Assembly (NCBI GenBank): GCA_012510445.1
Contig: JAAZIA010000022.1
Span: forward strand, 62,001 to 126,000
Length of the DNA stretch: 64,000 nucleotides
Source: Bacteroidales bacterium
Lineage (GTDB): Bacteria > Bacteroidota > Bacteroidia > Bacteroidales > UBA932
Direction of reading: 5' to 3'
Made by a program: the position numbers and the translations under genes. Shown in pieces: positions 59,409 to 64,000 of this stretch (positions within the stretch are counted from its first letter, which is position 1; every line of letters starts with the position of its first letter). The notes under the pieces are model-generated. The model was not told where the DNA came from. It did not search any database and was given only the letters and a program-made list of their open reading frames with translations.

Positions 59409-60671
59409 ATGAGCAATATGAAATATTACCCAAGAATTATCGAAGCAGAGATTAAGAGAAAACTTTTAGCTTCTGGAGCATTGTTAGTCAAGGGGCCGAA
59501 AGCGTGCGGTAAAACAGAAACCTCTAAACGGTTTGCTAAAAGCATATTACAGGTAGATAGAGACGAACAAGTTCCGGTGGTAATGGATGTTAATCCACGT
59601 TTTTTGCTAGAGGGTGAAACACCTCGTCTGATAGACGAATGGCAAGAACAACCTAAGCTATGGAATTATATAAGGCACGAGGTGGATGAAAGGAGAAAGA
59701 AAGCACAATTTATTCTAACCGGTTCTGCAAATCCAAATGAAGAGATTAAACTACATAGTGGGGCAGGGCGATTTACTGTAGTAGAAATGCAGACAATGGC
59801 TTGGCAAGAAATGGGCTATTCCTCGGGACATGTCTGCTTATCTGATTTATTAAAAGGAAATGCAATTAGGTATTCAAAAAATGATTTAACTATTGAGATA
59901 ATTGTAGAAAGAATGATAAAAGGGGGCTGGCCGGCTTTGCTGGGTGCTTCACTTAATCAGGCTATTATTATAAATCGAAGTTATATAGACTTATTGGCAC
60001 AGGTAGATATGAGTCGTATTTCTAATATAAAACGTGACCCGATCAAGGTGCGTGCCTTACTTTCTTCCATAGCAAGAAACATCGCCACTACAGTAGATAA
60101 TACTACGTACGCAAAAGATATTAAGTCTAATGAGAATGAAGGATTGTCCCGGCCAACCATTGTAGACTACTTAGATGCCTTATCTCAATTGTTGATTTTT
60201 GAAGAACAACAGGCATTTAATATGCATATACGCTCTTCCAGTTTTCTAAGAAAATCTCCAAAAAGACACTTTTGTGATGTTTCGCTTGCTATAGCTGCAT
60301 TGCAATTAGATAAAGATAGGTTGATGAAGGATTTAAAATATTGTGGGTTTTTATTTGAGTCCTTAGTTTACCATGATCTGAAAATGTATGCAAGAGCTAA
60401 TGATGCTGAAATTTTTTATTATAAAGATTCATCGGACTTAGAGGTAGATGCTATTGTTCAAAAAAATGACGGAACGTGGGCAGCATTTGAAGTAAAACTA
60501 GGAGCTGGAATGACAGACCAAGCAGCGTTCAATTTGCTAAGATTAAGTCAGTTAGTTGATGTTACAAAACAGAATAAACCTATTTCTTTAAATGTAGTAA
60601 CCGGTACTGAGATGAGTTATACAAGGCCTGACGGAGTAAACGTTATTTCTATAGCAGATCTGGGGGTATAA
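59409..60671 (+). CDS. AAA ATPase with DUF4143 domain
   Basis: A 420-aa protein. The N-terminal AAA module has Walker A 'KGPKACGKTETS' (about 29-38), Walker B-like 'PRLIDEWQ' (72-79) and sensor 'FILTGSAN'. A predicted winged-helix stretch lies near 240-265. The C-terminal DUF4143 region has a PD-(D/E)XK-like core: E317 in 'GFLFESLVYHDLK', D347 in 'LEVDAIV', E361 and K363 in 'FEVKLG'. The gene is visibly more AT-rich than its neighbours and stands alone behind a repeat array, suggesting horizontal acquisition. The function of DUF4143 ATPases is not established. Confidence 0.88.
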   Translation: MSNMKYYPRIIEAEIKRKLLASGALLVKGPKACGKTETSKRFAKSILQVDRDEQVPVVMDVNPRFLLEGETPRLIDEWQEQPKLWNYIRHEVDERRKKAQFILTGSANPNEEIKLHSGAGRFTVVEMQTMAWQEMGYSSGHVCLSDLLKGNAIRYSKNDLTIEIIVERMIKGGWPALLGASLNQAIIINRSYIDLLAQVDMSRISNIKRDPIKVRALLSSIARNIATTVDNTTYAKDIKSNENEGLSRPTIVDYLDALSQLLIFEEQQAFNMHIRSSSFLRKSPKRHFCDVSLAIAALQLDKDRLMKDLKYCGFLFESLVYHDLKMYARANDAEIFYYKDSSDLEVDAIVQKNDGTWAAFEVKLGAGMTDQAAFNLLRLSQLVDVTKQNKPISLNVVTGTEMSYTRPDGVNVISIADLGV

Positions 60672-60770
60672 AAATGTGTGGACGTGTGCCATCTCTGATT
60701 TAGCGGACCAAAGGGACGACAAGTTGCGGGAACGCAGGTTAGTGGTGTTTCATACCGTCTAACAGGGCTG

Positions 60771-61589
60771 TCATTCATACGGATAAGCTGTCTTAACCAG
60801 GGGTGTAGGCTCGTTATTCAACAAGGTATGTAGCAAGGGATCTTGTAGTACCCGGCGGTAGTCGTGCTCTTGGCCGTCAATCAACACTTTGTTAGAAATC
60901 AACCGGGCTCCGTGACTGTAGTCCACATACGTATCTATATGGATGTTGGTGACCGGCTGTATGCGAATCCCATCCAACTTGTGCCAACCGTAAATGGTCA
61001 CGTGGCGCGTTCGGACCGTATCGGCCAATTTCCCGGATATGACAATGTCTTTCTTGGTGCCGGCTACAAAAACACCCGGCTTGTGGCCGGCAGCTTTGCG
61101 TTGTGCCTGGACTATATTGGAATGGTCGTAGAGGATATCGGGCGTGGTATTCCGTATGCCTCGGGGAATAAAATTAAAGGGCTCCAATTTCAGTATGGCT
61201 TTCTCGTAGACCATATCCACCACCTTGGGAGTAGGTAGGGAAGCATCCAGCATATCGGCTATTTTCTGGGCCGTTTTGGGCCCCAGGGGGATAATAAAGT
61301 AATCGCCTTCTGTACCAATGGACAAGTAATCGGGAGACACATAAAAAATGACGTGCCGCTGCGTTCCTTGGGCATCTGCCAGTACCGTATCTATGGGTAC
61401 AAAATCCAGCAAGAATTCCGGGAAATTGCGGTTTTGGAATTGCTCCCAAATGGCTTGCTCCCTGTCTTCGAACGACAATTCCCGCATGTTTTCGTAAAAT
61501 ACAGACCCGGGAATCCGCTCCCGTTGTTGGCTGCGGCCCGGCCCTGCAATCAGCAGTACGGCCGCTGTGATGGTGAGGATTTTGCACAT
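60771..61589 (-). CDS. uncharacterised secreted protein
   Basis: A 272-aa protein starting at the ATG at 61589, which gives a signal peptide ('MCKILTITAAVLLIAGPGRS'). No known domain is recognised. The mature part has regions that look conserved in character ('HVIFYVSPDYLSIGTEGDYF', 'PRGIRNTTPDILYDHSNIVQ', 'GTKKDIVISGKLADTVRTRH', 'VTIYGWHKLDGIRIQPVTNI') and ends 'PTPLVKTAYPYE'. It is probably periplasmic or secreted. It is divergent from the ICMT-like gene with 25 bp between start codons. Confidence 0.75.
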   Translation of the reverse strand: MCKILTITAAVLLIAGPGRSQQRERIPGSVFYENMRELSFEDREQAIWEQFQNRNFPEFLLDFVPIDTVLADAQGTQRHVIFYVSPDYLSIGTEGDYFIIPLGPKTAQKIADMLDASLPTPKVVDMVYEKAILKLEPFNFIPRGIRNTTPDILYDHSNIVQAQRKAAGHKPGVFVAGTKKDIVISGKLADTVRTRHVTIYGWHKLDGIRIQPVTNIHIDTYVDYSHGARLISNKVLIDGQEHDYRRVLQDPLLHTLLNNEPTPLVKTAYPYE

Positions 61590-61594
61590 AAGAA

Positions 61595-61602
61595 CAAAGA
61601 TA
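61595..61602 (-). promoter_or_regulatory. predicted -7 element of the secreted-protein gene
   Basis: Minus-strand TATCTTTG, 5 nt before the ATG at 61589, so the transcript would be leaderless. On the plus strand an imperfect TATATTTA (61605-61612) precedes the divergent ICMT-like gene. Confidence 0.5.
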
Positions 61603-61614
61603 CTATATTTAAAA

Positions 61615-62283
61615 ATGAAAGTCTTTTTAGCGCCCATCCGGTGGATCATCATAACGGGGCTGGTGTTCTTTGCCGCCTCGGGTGATTTGAGCAATGTGCG
61701 GGTATGGATATACCTTGCCGTATATGCTTTGGGAGGCATTGCCATAGGCCTATTGCTCTATAAAAAAGCCTCGCAACTGCTAAAAGACAGAGAGAAAATG
61801 CAAGAAGGCACAAAGCCGTTGGATAAATACATCATCCTAACCTACTTCTTGCTCGCCCTATTTGTCACGCCCCTTGTAGCCGGATTGGACAGACGCATAC
61901 ACCTGGCAGACACCCTTCCTTTTGCTTATTTGTATACCGGTATCATCTTGTACCTGCTGTCTGCCGTTTTCTCTGTATGGCCCATGATTCACAACCCTTT
62001 CTTTGAAACAACCGTACGCATCCAACAAGACAAAAGCCACCAAGTAATCCGTACCGGTCCCTACCGCGTAGTCCGCCACCCGGGCTACCTGGGCATGATC
62101 CTGAGTTCTTTGTCCATGCCGTTGGTATTGGGTTCTGTACTAGCACTGATTCCCATGGTTTTCATGGTGGTACTGATTGTCCTCAGGACTTATTATGAAG
62201 ACACCACTCTCCAGTGCGAATTGGACGGCTACACAGACTATTGCCGGGATGTCAGATACCGATTGGTGCCGTATGTGTGGTAG
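61615..62283 (+). CDS. ICMT/PEMT-like integral membrane methyltransferase
   Basis: A 222-aa protein with about five membrane segments. Near the C-terminus the block 'VIRTGPYRVVRHPGYLGMIL' is the signature of the isoprenylcysteine carboxyl methyltransferase/phospholipid methyltransferase superfamily, where the RHPxY motif contacts S-adenosylmethionine. 'RTYYEDTTLQCELDGYTDYC' completes the domain. The start at 61615 is the last ATG before the first membrane segment. Bacterial members have unknown or diverse substrates. Confidence 0.85.
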   Translation: MKVFLAPIRWIIITGLVFFAASGDLSNVRVWIYLAVYALGGIAIGLLLYKKASQLLKDREKMQEGTKPLDKYIILTYFLLALFVTPLVAGLDRRIHLADTLPFAYLYTGIILYLLSAVFSVWPMIHNPFFETTVRIQQDKSHQVIRTGPYRVVRHPGYLGMILSSLSMPLVLGSVLALIPMVFMVVLIVLRTYYEDTTLQCELDGYTDYCRDVRYRLVPYVW

Positions 62284-62367
62284 GTGCGCTGACAACTATT
62301 TGCAAAATTTTGGAGACATAGCACCAGAAGGAAATCTAATAGGTAAAACTAAGTGTTTCTGTTAAGC

Positions 62368-63495
62368 TTACCCGGCCTTGAAGTTGTAAATGGGTCGTAT
62401 AACAGTCAACACTTCTGCCGTGGGTTCTATGGCCTGCAAGATTTCTTCCTTGGGTTTGTAGGCCTGAGGCGCTTCATCCAACGTTTTTTTACTTACCGAG
62501 GTGGAGTATATATTATCCATGGATTGGACAAAGTCTTTCATCACTAACAGTTCCCTCGCTTTGGTGCGGCTTAAGATGCGCCCGGCTCCGTGCGGAGCGG
62601 AGTAATTCCAATCGGGATTTCCCTTGCCTCTGCATAGGAGTGTGCCGTCGCGCATGTTTAAGGGAATTACCAACAGTTCTCCTTTTTGGGCACTTACGGC
62701 TCCTTTTCTGAGGATCATGTTCTTGGTGTCTATATAGTTGTGTATGGTCTCTACTATCTTTTCACAGGTTAGATTCATTTTCTCTGTGAGGGTTTGCAAC
62801 ATGACGTCTCTGTTGTGAGAGGCGTAACGTTGCGTTATTTCCATATCGTTCAGGTAGTCCTCAAACAAGGAGTCTTCCAGCCAGGCCAGATCGCGGTGTA
62901 CGTAATCTTTACCTGTGTCTTTGATTTGTTTCTGTGCACGTTTCTGGTAATAGCTGCAGACTCCTACGCCCAGGTTGCGGCTGCCCGAGTGGATAAGCAA
63001 ATAGAGTGCTCCTTCTGTGTCTTTTCCTACTTCTATAAAATGGTTTCCGCCACCCAGGGTGCCAATGGAATGGTACGCTCTCTTCAGATCAACGTAGCGT
63101 GCGCAACGCAGCTTGCTGAAATCGAAAGGCAGGGGTTTGTCCTTTACGGAAAATCCACTGGGAATGTATTTTTTAATGGCGTTGTCCAGCTTGTGTAGGT
63201 CTAGTTTGCTACGGCCCGATTTGCTGCGGCCGGGTCCGTCCAACCTGATTTTGGCTACCGTAACGCCGCAGCCTATGTCCACTCCCACCAAGTTGGGTGT
63301 GAGTTTGTTGGTTACGGTCATAGTGGTACCAATTACACAGCCTTTGCCGGCGTGCACATCGGGCATAATCCTGATTTTTTCTTGCCGATAGGCTTCGCAT
63401 TCCGCTAGGTCTTTGATTTGCTCCAAAGCCGTGGCCTCTATGTTGTCGGCAAAAATTTTAATGGTATTTCCTATACTGTTTTTGAATGTGTACAT
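62368..63495 (-). CDS. rtcB: RNA-splicing ligase RtcB
   Basis: RtcB joins RNA 2',3'-cyclic phosphate (or 3'-phosphate) ends to 5'-OH ends in a GTP- and Mn-dependent reaction. The 375-aa protein starts at the ATG at 63495 ('MYTFKNSIGNTIKIF'). Metal-binding and catalytic blocks are 'DVHAGKGCVIGTTM', 'VGVDIGCGVTVAKI', 'LGGGNHFIEV', 'HSGSRNLGVGV' and 'SAPHGAGRILSRTKA', the last with the His that is guanylylated. It is of the shorter bacterial type. No RtcA, RtcR or tRNA cluster is adjacent, so a role in repair of damaged RNA is inferred. Confidence 0.95.
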   Translation of the reverse strand: MYTFKNSIGNTIKIFADNIEATALEQIKDLAECEAYRQEKIRIMPDVHAGKGCVIGTTMTVTNKLTPNLVGVDIGCGVTVAKIRLDGPGRSKSGRSKLDLHKLDNAIKKYIPSGFSVKDKPLPFDFSKLRCARYVDLKRAYHSIGTLGGGNHFIEVGKDTEGALYLLIHSGSRNLGVGVCSYYQKRAQKQIKDTGKDYVHRDLAWLEDSLFEDYLNDMEITQRYASHNRDVMLQTLTEKMNLTCEKIVETIHNYIDTKNMILRKGAVSAQKGELLVIPLNMRDGTLLCRGKGNPDWNYSAPHGAGRILSRTKARELLVMKDFVQSMDNIYSTSVSKKTLDEAPQAYKPKEEILQAIEPTAEVLTVIRPIYNFKAG

Positions 63496-63738
63496 ACAAT
63501 ACAAGATACGGCTTTTCGCGATTTGCTGCAACTGAACAGTTGCTGCCTGCCGGCCGGCCAAACTTGAGTGCGTCGCACTCGGAGGTTAACTTGCTGACTA
63601 ACTGCAGATTAACAAAAACGTGCCCTGGGGGCACGTTTTGAGTAACTAGCTATAACACAGAGATTTAAGTGCTTAGTGCGACGCACTAAATTGCGCGCGT
63701 GCATGGCAGCCGCACTAAGTTGGGCGCGCGTGGCGCAC
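63496..63738. other. hairpin-dense intergenic region
   Basis: No gene is evident in these 243 bp. Perfect or near-perfect palindromes follow one another: GCAACTG/CAGTTGC (63528-63543), GGCCGGCC (about 63551-63558), GAGTGCG/CGCACTC (63566-63580), the 11-bp stem at 63615-63639, and TTAGTGCG/CGCACTAA (63673-63689). A 29-bp near-direct repeat (CGCACTAA(A/G)TTG...) starts at 63682 and 63711. An imperfect -7 (TATCTTG) for rtcB is near its start. Confidence 0.6.
63615..63639. terminator. bidirectional terminator-like hairpin
   Basis: AAAACGTGCCC and GGGCACGTTTT form a perfect 11-bp stem around a 3-nt loop (TGG). The A- and T-runs at the ends could work on either strand. It most plausibly ends the minus-strand transcript of the right-edge gene. 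Confidence 0.65.
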
Positions 63739-64000
63739 TTATCTGCGAGTACGTGGCGGGAAGTAGTTGTAGAGGATGTGCTCTATATGCCAGAGCAGGG
63801 GGCTAACTGTTTTTCCGTCTTCAGAGATGTTTGTGAATACAACGAAACCCGGTTTTCCGTCAAGGACTTCTTTAATGGAGGTTTCAGTTCCGTCTTGTGC
63901 TACCAGGTTGAAGTCGGGCAGTTCCATGCCTTCTATTAGGCCTTTGTCCCAGCCTTTGAATGTGGGTTCTTGACCAGGAGTGTACGATTTTTTACTGTCT
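63739..64000 (-). CDS. C-terminal part of a thioredoxin/redoxin-like protein (5' end beyond window)
   Basis: An open frame runs from the right edge to TAA at 63739 and gives about 86 residues. It ends 'GMELPDFNLVAQDGTETS', 'IKEVLDGKPGFVVFTNISED', then 'ILYNYFPPRTRR'. The 'G(M)xxPDFxLxxxDG...L.GKPxxVxF' pattern resembles the start of an AhpC/TSA (redoxin) fold, but the sequence stops soon after and has no CxxC. This could be a redoxin-like tail on another protein (for example DoxX-type) or a truncated domain. An ATG at 63927 is internal to the open frame. Confidence 0.5.
   Translation of the reverse strand, partial: DSKKSYTPGQEPTFKGWDKGLIEGMELPDFNLVAQDGTETSIKEVLDGKPGFVVFTNISEDGKTVSPLLWHIEHILYNYFPPRTRR

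Noticed and set aside
63676-63939. Plus-strand 87-residue frame at the right edge
   Set aside because: It reads antisense through the redoxin-like coding region and the palindromic repeats and has no recognisable motif.

Overview
The window looks like a chromosomal segment of a Bacteroidota bacterium, most likely order Bacteroidales. The evidence is the gene content: MraZ-led dcw cluster, FISUMP-domain lipoproteins, BtuG-like and DUF4465 surface lipoproteins beside a TonB receptor, and winged-helix/membrane-protein pairs. Many promoters also match the Bacteroidota -7 consensus TAnnTTTG, some with an upstream TTTG, and few genes have a Shine-Dalgarno sequence. Genus and species cannot be read from the sequence alone. 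No prophage, insertion sequence, CRISPR array or rRNA was seen.

Region 1 (1-20,100, all minus strand) is one tight run read from mraZ down: mraZ, rsmH, ftsL, ftsI, murE, mraY, murD, ftsW, murG, murC, ftsQ, ftsA, ftsZ. It continues almost without gaps into gltX, an LplT-like MFS gene, an rfbC-like epimerase, truB and queA, which is cut by the left edge. Upstream of mraZ lie four TG(G/T)AA boxes spaced exactly 10 bp apart, the arrangement expected of an MraZ operator.

Region 2 (20,100-31,500) holds an M23 peptidase, dnaX-lptB, an M16 peptidase, efp, a GNAT-like protein, and an adaptor/permease/TolC export operon with no local ATPase. dnaX carries a possible -1 frameshift heptamer and a repeat-built linker. 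Region 3 (31,550-36,200) has tRNA-Phe with a clear promoter and terminator, and enolase plus a PHP phosphoesterase between two FISUMP lipoproteins. Region 4 (36,200-42,280, minus) is a methionine/aspartate-family operon metY-metX-thrA-asd behind a structured leader. MetX and Asd both carry Ser/Gly/Asn/Ala-rich insertions.

Region 5 (42,300-51,800) holds a membrane protein/regulator pair, an AlbA_2 protein, msrA, ettA, a secreted esterase, and a hexose set (MFS transporter, ROK kinase, galactokinase). It ends with a divergent YbaK/GNAT pair whose start codons are only 26 bp apart. Region 6 (51,780-57,440, minus) is a cobalamin-riboswitch-controlled B12 uptake operon: DUF4465 lipoprotein, BtuG-like propeller, PKD-type lipoprotein, BtuB-like receptor.

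Region 7 (57,460-64,000) has a second esterase, a nucleoside-recognition (Gate) membrane protein, and an AT-rich AAA/DUF4143 gene preceded by 23-bp tandem repeats. It also has an orphan secreted protein divergent from an ICMT-like methyltransferase, rtcB, a hairpin-dense intergenic patch, and a truncated thioredoxin-fold gene at the right edge. The most unusual items are the DUF4143 repeat array, the MraZ boxes, the dnaX slippery site, the enzyme insertions and the many promoters placed so close to start codons that the mRNAs would be nearly leaderless.
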